Shown: positions 34,980 to 44,263, counted from the first letter of the stretch. The stretch: DNA of 60,758 bases from Chryseobacterium sp. MYb7 (GCF_002979455.1 NZ_PCOU01000035.1:1-60758), one strand, 5' to 3'. Made by a program: numbers and translations. Notes: generated from the sequence alone by a model not told the origin.

Positions 34980-35705
34980 ATGTTCAGACACAGAGGGAAA
35001 AACAGAACCTACTTTCACAATCTTAAACTTGCATCAGCACTTTCGTTTGTTGCAGGAATAGTGAATATTGTAGGGGTATTGTCTGTTAGAGTTCTTACAA
35101 CCAATATAACGGGGCATTTTGCTTTCTTTTCTGAAGAGATTCTTCTCGATCATTACAGTGAAGCTTTTACTTATTTTATCTTTATTATATGTTTTCTGGG
35201 AGGAGCATTCTGTTCAAGTTTTATGGTTGAATTTTCATCAGGACATAAAATGTTCCGGCCACATCTTATTCCTTTGGTTACCGAAATTCTGATATTAAGT
35301 TTTGTGGGAATAGCAGATGATAAGATATTGAAAATCTCAATATCTCCTTATACAATTGCCGGACTTTTGCTTTTTGCAATGGGGGTTCAGAATTCATTGG
35401 TAACAAGAGTATCACAATCTGTAGTGAGAACTACTCATCTTACAGGATTATTTACTGATTTAGGAATAGAGCTTTCAAAACTTTTCTTTAAAGAAAGGGA
35501 AAATGAAAAAAGACAGCTTAAAAAGAATATTGCCTTGAAACTGGTGATTATTACCTGTTTTTTTTCAGGATGTATTCTGGGGGGCTTTAGCTACAGCATG
35601 ATTCGTTTAAAAGTACTGATTGCGACTGCAGGAATACTTTTTTTTGTGATCAGGTATGATAAGCTTCTGTACAGGTATTATGCTTTAAAAAGAAAATTAA
35701 GATAA
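34980..35705 (+). CDS. YoaK/DUF1275-family membrane protein
   Basis: 241 residues, about six membrane spans. The first span carries LSFVAGIVNIVGVLS, then TTNITGHFAFFSE, and the later ALGLLLFAMGVQNSLVTRVS (actual AGLLLFAMGVQNSLVTR) and TTHLTGLFTDLGIELSKL, all family hallmarks. The role of DUF1275 proteins is not known. A terminator follows. Confidence 0.88.
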   Translation: MFRHRGKNRTYFHNLKLASALSFVAGIVNIVGVLSVRVLTTNITGHFAFFSEEILLDHYSEAFTYFIFIICFLGGAFCSSFMVEFSSGHKMFRPHLIPLVTEILILSFVGIADDKILKISISPYTIAGLLLFAMGVQNSLVTRVSQSVVRTTHLTGLFTDLGIELSKLFFKERENEKRQLKKNIALKLVIITCFFSGCILGGFSYSMIRLKVLIATAGILFFVIRYDKLLYRYYALKRKLR

Positions 35706-35715
35706 GGCAGAGAAT

Positions 35716-35752
35716 AAAAAAGGATATTCCAACTAACGGAATATCCTTTTTT
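35716..35752. terminator. Bidirectional terminator
   Basis: AAAAAAGGATATTCC pairs perfectly with GGAATATCCTTTTTT around a 7-base loop between convergent genes. Confidence 0.88.
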
Positions 35753-35757
35753 TTAAT

Positions 35758-36573
35758 TTATGGAGTAACAGGCTGGATTACAAAAGTTTGTGTATCTGTG
35801 GTATGGGCAGAAAAATAACCTAAAGCTCCATTACTGATATTACTTGGCGGATTGGCTGGAGTAGCGCTTCCTCCATTACCTCCTGAAATCTGAAGTAAAG
35901 AACTGTAATAGGTGAAAATATTATTGTCAATACACTGCATTTCTACATGAATTTTATCTCCTACTATCACCTCATGATCTCTTCCTTTATTATCATCATT
36001 AGGAAGTATAAGAGGTTGTTGATTGGCCAATCCATTATTCACATTATCTGAAAAAGTATTCATATATTTTTTAGTAAGATCATTGATCGTAAAACTAAAA
36101 AGATATCGGTTTCCTAATGGCATAGGATCTGTGAAAAGGGGTAGAAGCGTATATGTATTTTTATCGCCAAACTTAAAAGAACTCTGCTCTAACCCATCAA
36201 AATTAACTACATCCGGCATTTTGCTTTGGGCATTATACTGCTTCCCGTCAGCCTGTACTTTTAAGGTATAGATTCTGCCTGGTTGTCCTGTAAATGTAGT
36301 GGTTTGATATATCCCATTTCCGGTATACTGAAGGGTTTCGGTTTGCCCTGTATCATCACTTAAAATTACCTGAGCTCCTGTTACAGCCGGATATTGATTG
36401 GGTTCAGAAAAACCGACTGATTTTGTGATTTTTACAGTATAAGGTCCTGGTTTATTCGTTACATTTCCTTCGATAACAATGTTTCCGCTCTGATTGTTCA
36501 GATCCAGCTCAATCTCTTTTTCACAAGAAGTTAATGCAAAGAGGGAGAATATGATATAAAAAGTATTTTTCAT
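35758..36573 (-). CDS. DUF4249 lipoprotein, partner of the TonB receptor
   Basis: 271 residues with signal MKNTFYIIFSLFALTSC (Cys 17). The family opening EKEIELDLNNQSGNIVIEGN is present. DUF4249 genes nearly always follow a TonB-dependent receptor with a regulatory N-terminal domain, as here (3 bases apart). The protein probably sits on the outer membrane and captures the receptor's ligand, by analogy with SusD-like partners. The ligand is unknown. Confidence 0.88.
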   Translation of the reverse strand: MKNTFYIIFSLFALTSCEKEIELDLNNQSGNIVIEGNVTNKPGPYTVKITKSVGFSEPNQYPAVTGAQVILSDDTGQTETLQYTGNGIYQTTTFTGQPGRIYTLKVQADGKQYNAQSKMPDVVNFDGLEQSSFKFGDKNTYTLLPLFTDPMPLGNRYLFSFTINDLTKKYMNTFSDNVNNGLANQQPLILPNDDNKGRDHEVIVGDKIHVEMQCIDNNIFTYYSSLLQISGGNGGSATPANPPSNISNGALGYFSAHTTDTQTFVIQPVTP

Positions 36574-36576
36574 GAT

Positions 36577-38907
36577 TTAGAATTTGAAATTATAAGTGAT
36601 ATTGGGTACCCAGCGGAACAAAGAGGTCTGCATGGCTCGTGTTGTGCCGGGACGGTCAGGATTATCTTCAAAGTTTATGGTATAGGCATTTTCTCTACCA
36701 TAAAGGTTATAAATACCAAACGTCCATGATCCTCGGAATCGCTTATTGGAACTTGGTTCGTAAGTTGCACTCAGATCCATTCTGTGATAGGCCGGCATTC
36801 TGTCTGCATTTCTGTTGCTGTATTGGAATATGGTTTGTCCGTTAAGTTCATATTTTCCGGTAGGGAAGGTAACAGCATTTCCTGTACTGTATACAAACAA
36901 TCCTGAAAAACTCCATTTAGGATTAAGCTGATAGGTGGCCACAATGGAAAGATCGTGAGTTTTGTCCATTCTGGCATTATACCACTCATTATTATTAATT
37001 CCATTGATTTTTCTTTCTGTTTTAGAAAGGGTATAGGAAATCCATCCTGTTAGTTTTCCGCTTTTCTTTTTGGCAATAAGTTCCAGACCGTAAGCTCTTC
37101 CTTTTCCAAATAACAATTCACTTTCTACATCCGCTCCTGTATCAAATCCAATCTGAGCTCCGTTTTTGAAGTCGATCTGATTCTTCATGTCCTTATAGTA
37201 AATCTCAGCATTCAATTCATAATTGTTATTATTGAAGTTTCGGCTGTATCCAAGACTGATCTGATCTGCAATTTCCGGTTTTACCGTATAACTGCTTCCA
37301 ATCCACTGATCTGTAGGGTTTCCACTGTTGCTGTTGCTTAAAAGGTGAAGATTCTGGGTGTTACGGGAATATCCTCCTTTCACACTACTGACTTCATTGA
37401 TACGATAATTAGCACTAATACGGGGCTCTAGATTTGTATATGTTTTCCCGAATTTTCCTTTTTCCAAGAATTTACTGTCGGTAAGAATTCCATTCTCATA
37501 TGTATTAAAGGTATCTCCTCCCAGTACACTGAACATAGAAAGTCTTAGTCCGTAATTAATTGTCAGCTTTTCTGTTGCTTTATAATCATCATTGATGTAA
37601 ACCGCGTTTTCCCATGAATATCTTGGATTTCTTGGAAAACTGCTCACGGTTGTACCAGAAGCACTGCTTGGGGTAAGCGTGTGATAAATAGATTGAAGAC
37701 CAAAGCGTACAGAATGCTTGTTTCCTGCAAACCAGGTAAAATCCTGTTTAAGATTCCAGTCACGTATTTTTGAATTCAAATCAAATACAGTGTCATCATT
37801 TTTCAGACTGATTTTATAGTCATAATTACTGTAAATGAAAGATGTATTGGAGAATAGTTTGCTGCTGATAATGCTGTTCCATCTCAGCGTTGCTGTTGTA
37901 TTTCCCCAGTCTGTATTGAAAGTATCTCCTAATCCCAAAACATCTTTTCCGAAATATCCGGAAAGGTAAATACGGTTGTTTTCATTGATCTGATAATTGG
38001 CTTTCAGATTCAGATCGTAAAAATATAATTTGTTGTCTTTGTAATCTTTATTGGTTTTAAGGAACAAATCGGCATAAGTTCTTCTTCCTGAAACAATGAA
38101 TGAGGATTTCTCTTTCTGAATAGGTCCTTCCACACTTAGTCGGCTGCTGATAAGACCGATTCCTCCATTGATGTTATAATCTTTGTTATTCCCGTCTTTC
38201 ATTTTGACATCCAGAACGGAAGAAAGCCGGCCTCCATATTGAGCGGGGCTGTTTCCTTTAATGATGCTGGCATCTTTCAGGGCATCACTGTTGAACGTGC
38301 TGAAAAAGCCAAGAAGGTGAGAGGCATTATAAACAGGAGCTTCATCCAGTAGTATCAGGTTTTGATCGGTAGCGCCACCTCTTACACTGAATCCGCTGCT
38401 TCCTTCACCATTACTTTTGATACCCGGTAAAAGCTGTATGGTTTTCATAACATCTTTTTCCCCAAAAAGAACAGGAAGTTTTTCTATATTTTTAATGCTC
38501 AGTGTTTCTGCCCCCATCTGAGCTGAAGTTAAGTTTTTGTCCTTTTTAATGCCGGTAATCACGACCTCGTCAATTGATTTAGTGGCTGCTTCTGCGGGAA
38601 GAAGAGGAAGATCGAGTTTTATATTCTGATCAACTTTGATCTGTTGTTCAAAATCTTTATATCCAGGATTGGAAATAATAATGGTGTAATTTCCCTCCGG
38701 TAATGAAAGAGAATAAAATCCATATTCATTGGCAACAACATTAATAGTGGGATCTTCACTTACTTTGACTGATACTCCGATTAATAGTTCTCCGTTTTTT
38801 TTGTCTTTCACGGTTCCACTTACAGAATAGGTTTGCTGGGCCATTGCCAGGGTGCTGAAACAGAGCGCGGCGGTGGCAGCGGTAATTTTTAAAAAGGATG
38901 TTTGCAT
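36577..38907 (-). CDS. TonB-dependent outer membrane receptor
   Basis: 776 residues. Signal peptide ending ALCFSTLAMAQ. Residues 25-105 are a carboxypeptidase-like regulatory domain (YSVSGTVKDKKNGELLIGVS, LPEGNYTIIISNPGYK). Then comes a linker with the likely TonB box EVVITG, a plug with VFGEKDVMKTIQLLPGIKSN-like motif (actual LFGEKDVMKTIQLLPG), GFSVRGGATDQNLILLDEAP, and a barrel ending in FRWVPNITYNFKF with terminal Phe. It imports a ligand through the outer membrane using TonB energy. Cotranscribed with DUF4249. Confidence 0.95.
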   Translation of the reverse strand: MQTSFLKITAATAALCFSTLAMAQQTYSVSGTVKDKKNGELLIGVSVKVSEDPTINVVANEYGFYSLSLPEGNYTIIISNPGYKDFEQQIKVDQNIKLDLPLLPAEAATKSIDEVVITGIKKDKNLTSAQMGAETLSIKNIEKLPVLFGEKDVMKTIQLLPGIKSNGEGSSGFSVRGGATDQNLILLDEAPVYNASHLLGFFSTFNSDALKDASIIKGNSPAQYGGRLSSVLDVKMKDGNNKDYNINGGIGLISSRLSVEGPIQKEKSSFIVSGRRTYADLFLKTNKDYKDNKLYFYDLNLKANYQINENNRIYLSGYFGKDVLGLGDTFNTDWGNTTATLRWNSIISSKLFSNTSFIYSNYDYKISLKNDDTVFDLNSKIRDWNLKQDFTWFAGNKHSVRFGLQSIYHTLTPSSASGTTVSSFPRNPRYSWENAVYINDDYKATEKLTINYGLRLSMFSVLGGDTFNTYENGILTDSKFLEKGKFGKTYTNLEPRISANYRINEVSSVKGGYSRNTQNLHLLSNSNSGNPTDQWIGSSYTVKPEIADQISLGYSRNFNNNNYELNAEIYYKDMKNQIDFKNGAQIGFDTGADVESELLFGKGRAYGLELIAKKKSGKLTGWISYTLSKTERKINGINNNEWYNARMDKTHDLSIVATYQLNPKWSFSGLFVYSTGNAVTFPTGKYELNGQTIFQYSNRNADRMPAYHRMDLSATYEPSSNKRFRGSWTFGIYNLYGRENAYTINFEDNPDRPGTTRAMQTSLFRWVPNITYNFKF

Positions 38908-39222
38908 TAGTTTATTTTAAAGTAGTAGATCTCTTGTATATGAATTAATATTTTGATGTTGTATGATTAGTTAGATGAATAGGGGATTTGTTACACGTAA
39001 CAATTTAATTATGAAATAAATCTATTGAAAAAATAGGTTTTGGGAAACGGTAAAAGCAAGGATAAAATAAGACTGTTACATAAAAAATAATATTATGCAT
39101 GGTATATTGATTTATTTACTATTTTTTTTGATGATTCTATTAAAAAACAAATTATTAACGGTTATTAGTTGATTTTTATTATTGTCAGTAAAAAAATAGA
39201 CAAATGATCGTCCCACACGACA
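38908..39222 (-). promoter_or_regulatory. Promoter region of the TonB receptor operon
   Basis: 315 bases, no gene. The inverted repeat TTGTTAC-AC-GTAACAA lies at 38987-39002, about 80 bases before the receptor start and suited to an operator. A similar half-element occurs before the first terpene synthase. Confidence 0.4.
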
Positions 39223-40206
39223 TTATCTGTTTCTAAACTTGCTGGGCAGTATATTGAATTTTCGTTTAAATGCAGATGAAAAATGTCTCGGATTTTTATA
39301 GCCAATACTGTCGGAAATTTCGCTAATATTCAGATTACTGTCCAGAAGCATTCTTTTTGCCTGTTCCATTTTGAGATCATTCCAGAAACCAAAAACAGTA
39401 GTTCCGAAAAGTTCTTTAAAGCCTTTCTTTAAAGTGAATTCGTTGGTTCCTACCAGATGGGCAAGATCATTCAGAGAGCTGTCCGTATTTAGATTATTCA
39501 CAATATAATCTCTTACGGCGTACATTTTTTCTATGTCTTTTTTCTGAAGAGAAGAAGGTAAGATTCCATTATCAAAAAACTGTTCGAGCTGCAACAAAAG
39601 CAGTTCATTTACTTTAGCCTCAAGATAAATCCGTTTGAAAGTTCCTTTTTTGTTACAATATATAATGTCATTCAGAATATGATACATTTCCTGAGTGATG
39701 CGGTGATGCTCAGTTTGAAGGAGGGATGAATTTTGTTTTTCAATTGAATTTTTGAACACTTCAAACAATCCGCAATGTTCTGGCAAAAAATTTTTAAAAA
39801 ATTCAGGGGCCAGGTTGATTTCAAACAAATACATTTCCGGACCTTCAAATTCCATTCTGCCTTCCATGTGATGGGCATAGATAATGTTATGCTGGTAGCT
39901 GTCAAACTCTACGGTTTTTTGAAAATTTCCTGAAATTGCTTTACTCTTTCCTTTTAATGTAAAATGCATTTCTACGGAGTCAAAATCACTTTCAAGGTAA
40001 AACTGTAGCTGGTTGGCCAATGAGATGTTTCCAAAACTTATATGAACATTGGCAAAACTTATTTCGTGATAAAAGCCGCTGCCATAAGGAGGAAAAAGCT
40101 GAGTAATGCATTCCTGAATACCTCCGTTATTAAAGAAATAAGGAGCAGGATAATTCTTCTCCATCAGTATATTTCTCAAGTTTTCATCATATAGCCGTAG
40201 TGTCAC
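39223..40206 (-). CDS. PchR-like AraC regulator
   Basis: 327 residues from a GTG at 40206; an ATG at 40164 is an alternative. The long N-terminal sensor (GSGFYHEISFANVHISFGNI, DSVEMHFTLKG) is of the type found in siderophore-linked PchR-like regulators. The C-terminal HTH pair is LNDLAHLVGTNEFTLKKGFK and ISEISDSIGYKNPRHFSSAF. It lies upstream of the TonB receptor and DUF4249 genes on the same strand, which are its likely targets. A Fur-box-like palindrome is in its promoter region. Confidence 0.88.
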   Translation of the reverse strand: MTLRLYDENLRNILMEKNYPAPYFFNNGGIQECITQLFPPYGSGFYHEISFANVHISFGNISLANQLQFYLESDFDSVEMHFTLKGKSKAISGNFQKTVEFDSYQHNIIYAHHMEGRMEFEGPEMYLFEINLAPEFFKNFLPEHCGLFEVFKNSIEKQNSSLLQTEHHRITQEMYHILNDIIYCNKKGTFKRIYLEAKVNELLLLQLEQFFDNGILPSSLQKKDIEKMYAVRDYIVNNLNTDSSLNDLAHLVGTNEFTLKKGFKELFGTTVFGFWNDLKMEQAKRMLLDSNLNISEISDSIGYKNPRHFSSAFKRKFNILPSKFRNR

Positions 40207-40285
40207 CTTGTTTTCTTTCGTTAGAATTTCCTTTTTACGGATTTTTTATTCCGTTTTACATACCCTCTCTATTTAAGATTTACGA

Positions 40286-40333
40286 TAGTTTTGCACAAAG
40301 ATAATTATTATTTAGAATTATTCTTAATAATAA
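40286..40333. promoter_or_regulatory. -7 element and Fur-box-like palindrome
   Basis: The plus-strand -7 element TAGTTTTG is at 40286-40293. Just after it, the arms TTATTATTTAGAA (40305-40317) and TTCTTAATAATAA (40321-40333) form a palindrome with 12 of 13 pairs around TTA. The core resembles Fur boxes of flavobacteria and would sit at the start of transcription toward 40405. Confidence 0.55.
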
Positions 40334-40404
40334 AATTAGCTTGATCAATCCTTTATTATGAGAATGAATGAGGTACACTTATTAAAATTAATTATTTAAA
40401 AATT

Positions 40405-41124
40405 ATGAAATATTCAGGTAAAATAAGCTGGTCGTTTGCAGCAGCAATAGTAGTGTCAGTATGCTGGATCATTGGTGATATTTATGTTGCCGGATTTGAT
40501 CCGAATCCTTCAGATTATCCATTATTTTCAAAAATGTATGCTGATCAGGTGAATGTAGAATTTGCAACTTTAATGCTGGAGGGGTCCACTTCAAGATTGA
40601 TGTTTGGTGCATTGATAGGAGCTCTTACAGGCCCTTTGCTGCTTCCCGCTACGTGGCTGGTCTATCAGTTTTTTAAAGATACCCAAAAATGGTATGCAGT
40701 CTTTGTGTATTGGGTTTTACTGGCTGGTGCTGTTTTATCACCTTTAGGTCATGCCGGGTTCTTTTATGTAGGAGAGATTTATAAAGCGGTTTACCATACA
40801 GATTCTGCTTCTCATCCTTATCTTCTGGAGACGGGAAGAGGTTTTATGAAAATGCTGAACATCGCATGGGGATCAGCTATTGGCGTACTGGCAGTCGGAT
40901 GGATTTCTTTTGCAGTCTGCATCCTTTTGAATCAAACCCTGCTGCCGAGATGGATGGCTTTGCTGACTCCATTTGTACTGACATTCTTTATTTTTCCTAT
41001 AAAAGGTCTTTTACCACTTCCTTTCTCAGGATGGGTAGGAGGTGCCGTATTCAATATTGCCTATCTGACATTTTTCAGTTCACTGTTGTTTATTTTCAGA
41101 AAGAAACTTTTGAATAAGATTTAG
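40405..41124 (+). CDS. DUF6796-like membrane protein
   Basis: 239 residues with about seven membrane spans: SWSFAAAIVVSVCWIIGDIY, then LMFGALIGALTGPLLLPATW, a His-containing segment SPLGHAGFFYVGE, and three further spans. The family is uncharacterised. It is divergent from the PchR-like regulator and its promoter overlaps the Fur-box-like palindrome, so it may be iron- or redox-controlled (inference). Confidence 0.65.
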   Translation: MKYSGKISWSFAAAIVVSVCWIIGDIYVAGFDPNPSDYPLFSKMYADQVNVEFATLMLEGSTSRLMFGALIGALTGPLLLPATWLVYQFFKDTQKWYAVFVYWVLLAGAVLSPLGHAGFFYVGEIYKAVYHTDSASHPYLLETGRGFMKMLNIAWGSAIGVLAVGWISFAVCILLNQTLLPRWMALLTPFVLTFFIFPIKGLLPLPFSGWVGGAVFNIAYLTFFSSLLFIFRKKLLNKI

Positions 41125-41281
41125 CTTTTGAAAAATTTTACCATGATAATCACTTGAAATACATGCAGAGTGAAGTCTTTAAATCTTAGAGTTTAAAGAC
41201 TTTTTTACTTTTAAAACTAAGGTTTTTAGAATCCGGATCAGAATATTAATCTTATATTGCCTAAGAATTAAGCGGAAGAAT

Positions 41282-41884
41282 ATGGGAAATCTGAAAACAT
41301 GGCTAAAGAAAAATACCTCTACAGCAATACTGACCGTGTTGTTTATTGTTATTCTGGTGAACAAAGATGCAAAGGCATGGCTGATGAGACAGGTTGCTTC
41401 CACGGGAATTCTCAATTCCAGTATTTCGGAATCAAAAGAAATACAAAATACCACTACCAAAGCTTCCTATGCTGGATTTAGTCTGAAAAGAGAGGACGGA
41501 ACTGGTATTGATTCCTCGACTTTACAGAATAAGGTTGTTTTCCTCAACTTCTGGGCATCCTGGTGTCCTCCGTGCCGTGCAGAGTTTCCGTCTGTTCAGA
41601 AGATGTATGATCATTACAAAAACAATCCTGATATGGTATTTCTTACCGTCAACCTTGATGATAATGCTGCTTTAGGAAAATCTTATTTAAAAGAAAAAGG
41701 CTTTACTGTCCCTTTCCTGATTCCGGCAGGTAATATTCCTGATGTACTTTATAATGGTTCTTTGCCCACAACGGTCGTATTGGATAAAAAGGGAGAAATC
41801 CGTTTACATCATAAAGGGCTGGCGGATTATAGCAAAGATTCTTTTTACAAACAGATTGATGAACTTCTTAAACAAAAACTTTAG
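41282..41884 (+). CDS. TlpA-like membrane-anchored thioredoxin
   Basis: 200 residues. One N-terminal membrane span (TAILTVLFIVILV, about 14-26) anchors a periplasmic thioredoxin fold with the active site WCPPC (Cys 95 and 98) and the cis-Pro loop GSLPTTVVLDK. It reduces disulfides of exported proteins. The end LADYSKDSFYKQIDEL is normal for the family. Confidence 0.9.
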   Translation: MGNLKTWLKKNTSTAILTVLFIVILVNKDAKAWLMRQVASTGILNSSISESKEIQNTTTKASYAGFSLKREDGTGIDSSTLQNKVVFLNFWASWCPPCRAEFPSVQKMYDHYKNNPDMVFLTVNLDDNAALGKSYLKEKGFTVPFLIPAGNIPDVLYNGSLPTTVVLDKKGEIRLHHKGLADYSKDSFYKQIDELLKQKL

Positions 41885-41921
41885 CTGCTGAACAGTATTT
41901 TTGTATCATAAAAAATAGAGT

Positions 41922-42485
41922 ATGCTGCATCTGCTAAGAGCCCATATCGAAAAAATAATTCCGATTAACGATGATGAATTCGAATTTATATCATCCTGTT
42001 TTACCTATAAAAAATATAAAAAACACCAGTTTTTAATACAGGAAGGAGAAGCAGTTCCCTACAATTATTTTGTATTGAAAGGCCTCCTGAAATTGGTGTA
42101 TACAGATGAAACAGGGAAACAACATATTATCGGGTTTGCTATGGAAGACTGGTGGGAGACAGATTTTCCTGCTTACTATCAGCAAAATACAGCAACAATG
42201 TCTCTGGAATGTGTGGAAGATACGGAAGTATTATGCCTTAAACTGGATGATTACAGAAAACTTTGTGCTCAACTTCCAAAGCTGGAACATTTCTTCCTTG
42301 AAAAAGCATATATGGGATTTATTACAGCACAACAACGCACCGTTTCAATGATGACAACCGGAATTAAAGAACGGTATGATCAGCTTTTGAAAAAATACCC
42401 TTCTTTGGTTCAGCGTGTTCCAAAATCTCTTTTGGCTGCTTATTTAGGCGTATCCAGAGAAACGTTAAGCCGCCTTCCCCTGTAA
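41922..42485 (+). CDS. Crp/Fnr-family regulator, short form
   Basis: 187 residues. Barrel domain with FLIQEGEAVPYNYFVLKGLL, then a helix-turn-helix KSLLAAYLGVSRETLSRLPL at the very end. The domain stops directly after the recognition helix, so a few residues of the usual winged helix are missing, as in other short family members. No Cys cluster. Two perfect TGTGA-type palindromes follow its stop codon, and they are candidate binding sites for it. Confidence 0.88.
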   Translation: MLHLLRAHIEKIIPINDDEFEFISSCFTYKKYKKHQFLIQEGEAVPYNYFVLKGLLKLVYTDETGKQHIIGFAMEDWWETDFPAYYQQNTATMSLECVEDTEVLCLKLDDYRKLCAQLPKLEHFFLEKAYMGFITAQQRTVSMMTTGIKERYDQLLKKYPSLVQRVPKSLLAAYLGVSRETLSRLPL

Positions 42486-42487
42486 AA

Positions 42488-42526
42488 TGTGATCATATTC
42501 ACATCATAATTGTGATCCGGATCACA
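42488..42526. promoter_or_regulatory. Two Crp-type operators
   Basis: TGTGATCATATTCACA (42488-42503) and TGTGATCCGGATCACA (42511-42526) both have the arms TGTGA-N6-TCACA; the second is a perfect 16-base palindrome. Their centres are 23 bases apart. A weak -7 element CAATTTTG follows at about 42548, with the RidA-like start at 42581. Confidence 0.7.
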
Positions 42527-42580
42527 GGAATTTATTGCCTCTGTTCTGCAATTTTGCATGGTAATAACAAAATCAATACA

Positions 42581-42970
42581 ATGGAAAAAAGAACGGTTAA
42601 TCCATGGAAATGGCAGAATGAGAGAAGCTATTTTCAGGCTGTAGAAGTAAAAAATGTTGAAAGTACCTTATATTGTTCAGGGCAGGCGGCTATTGATACT
42701 GATGGAACATCCAGTAATAAGGATATGAAATCTCAGCTGGAACAGGCTATTGCCAACCTGGAGGAGGTCATCAACTCTGCAGGATATGAATGTGGGGGGA
42801 TTGTCAGACTCAATGTTTATACAACTTCTTCAGAAGAACTTTGGCCCTATTTCCCAATTCTTCAGAAGTGGATTGCTGAACATAAGATTCAACAGGCATT
42901 AACGATGTTGGAAGTAAAAGGTTTATTTGAAACACTAAAGGTTGAGCTTGAAGCTACTGTGGTGAAGTAA
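42581..42970 (+). CDS. RidA/YjgF-family protein
   Basis: 129 residues from the ATG at 42581; the longer frame would start inside the operator. The fold has YCSGQAAIDTDGTSSNKDMK, QLEQAIANLEEVINSAGYEC and RLNVYTT motifs. The conserved Arg of true imine deaminases is replaced in the RLNVYTTS segment by neighbouring residues, so enamine/imine hydrolysis is possible but not certain. A terminator follows. It probably answers to the Crp-type regulator encoded before it. Confidence 0.82.
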   Translation: MEKRTVNPWKWQNERSYFQAVEVKNVESTLYCSGQAAIDTDGTSSNKDMKSQLEQAIANLEEVINSAGYECGGIVRLNVYTTSSEELWPYFPILQKWIAEHKIQQALTMLEVKGLFETLKVELEATVVK

Positions 42971-42988
42971 TTCATAAGCAAAAATTAA

Positions 42989-43027
42989 AAACAGCCCTTC
43001 AATCACTTATTGAAGGGCTGTTTCTTT
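42989..43027 (+). terminator. Terminator after the RidA-like gene
   Basis: AAACAGCCCTTCAA and TTGAAGGGCTGTTT pair over 14 bases, followed by T-rich sequence. Confidence 0.88.
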
Positions 43028-43361
43028 ATTGAGTTGACTTATAAACATTCTGTTTTATTTATAATAAAGGGTTTTGTTCTGCTCTGAAGAACCAAATTTT
43101 TATATAAATATGGTAATGTCGAATGTTTTAAATATTTAATAAATAGTGAATTATTTTAAATATAATTCACTATTTTATGTATGTTTGTGTGTGTTTTTTT
43201 AAAAATAAATTATTATTTTTTTTATTTAAACCGTTCACTTGTTTGTGAAATTCACTATATTTGATTTAGTGACAGCGATTATATTAATTGAATTTTTAAT
43301 GAAATAATCACTTTCATATTTCAGAAAAGTATTTAAATATTAACTAAAAAAGAAATTTATT
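43028..43361 (+). promoter_or_regulatory. AT-rich region with a perfect hairpin and a -7 element
   Basis: The arms AAATAGTGAATTAT (43141-43154) and ATAATTCACTATTT (43162-43175) form a perfect 14-bp hairpin. A second repeat TTCAC-N6-GTGAA lies at 43234-43249, and the -7 element TATATTTG at 43256-43263 follows. The shared core TTCAC/GTGAA suggests binding of one regulator at both places. Confidence 0.5.
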
Positions 43362-44174
43362 ATGAAACGTAAACTCGTCTATCTTTTACTTCTTTTGACA
43401 AGTAATTTTATTTTTTTGAGTGCATAGGTAGGTATTAATACAACAAATCCACAAGGCGTATTTAATATTGATGGTGCAAAGGATAACCCCACTACCGGAA
43501 TCCCATCTGTAGCACAACAAGCCAATGACGTAGCAGTTACCGTTGGTGGAAATATGGGAATAGGAACCACAGTTCCGACGAATAAGCTCCACATCAATGG
43601 GACAGATCCATTACGTCTGCAGGGGGTAGGGTCTGGAAACAGTGCAACAGATCCTCTGCTGGTCATTGATGCTAACGGCGTTGTAAAAAACATTGGTACT
43701 TTAGGTGCGTTATCCATTCCTAGCCCAGCAGTTTTCCGTTTGGAAGCTGCACAGACCAACTTTTTGCAGGCACAGGGATCTGGAGGATCTCAGGTAGTAC
43801 CTATGACTATTATAAAAAATTCTATTCCAGGGCTTACCTATAATGCGGGGACAAGTACCATAACTTTTCCGGCAGGTACTTATCAGATCACATTTGTTTA
43901 TGAAGCAACACATAATGCTACAGGATGTACAATCAGTTCTTATTTTGTAGATTTTCCCCTGAATGCCGGAACTTCAAGAATCCACAATACAGGAGCCCAT
44001 TCAGAGGGAGCCCTTTCCAATCATGGAGGAACAATTACCTATGCCACTACAGTTCCAGCCAACAGAAACTGGACGATCGCATTGGGAAGAGGACAGTCAG
44101 GTAACTGTTCAGGCGCAGGAATGAATCTTTCTGCAACCTCTACCCAGGTACTGGTTTTCCGAATCGGAGATTAA
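43362..44174 (+). pseudogene. Secreted surface protein interrupted by an amber codon
   Basis: ATG at 43362 starts the signal peptide MKRKLVYLLLLLTSNFIFLS, then Ala, then TAG at 43425-43427, where related Chryseobacterium proteins have Gln (SAQVGINTTNPQG). The frame then stays open for 249 codons, with repeated VGINTTNP / MGIGTTVPTNKLHINGT motifs typical of surface or tail-fibre-like proteins, and a C-terminal beta-sandwich (ITFPAGTYQITFVYEATHN, VLVFRIGD). A single C-to-T change explains the break. Translation from inner start codons (for example 43554) would lack the export signal. Confidence 0.8.
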
Positions 44175-44232
44175 TCTTTTTAATGTTCCCCAAAAAATAA
44201 TTATCAAAGGAAGATTCTAATAACACAAATAC

Positions 44233-44263
44233 TAAAGCACTGGCTTATGCTGGTGCTTTATTG
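44233..44263 (+). terminator. Terminator
   Basis: TAAAGCAC pairs with GTGCTTTA around a 12-base region that can pair further, then a short T run. Confidence 0.7.

Noticed and set aside
42512..42580. A longer start for the RidA-like gene.
   Set aside because: It would begin inside the second Crp-type palindrome and adds 23 residues not found in the family.
3366..43427. Two genes with in-frame TAG codons might mean that TAG is read as an amino acid.
   Set aside because: TAG is the normal end of other intact genes in the window (for example at 8609 and 13350), so reassignment is very unlikely.
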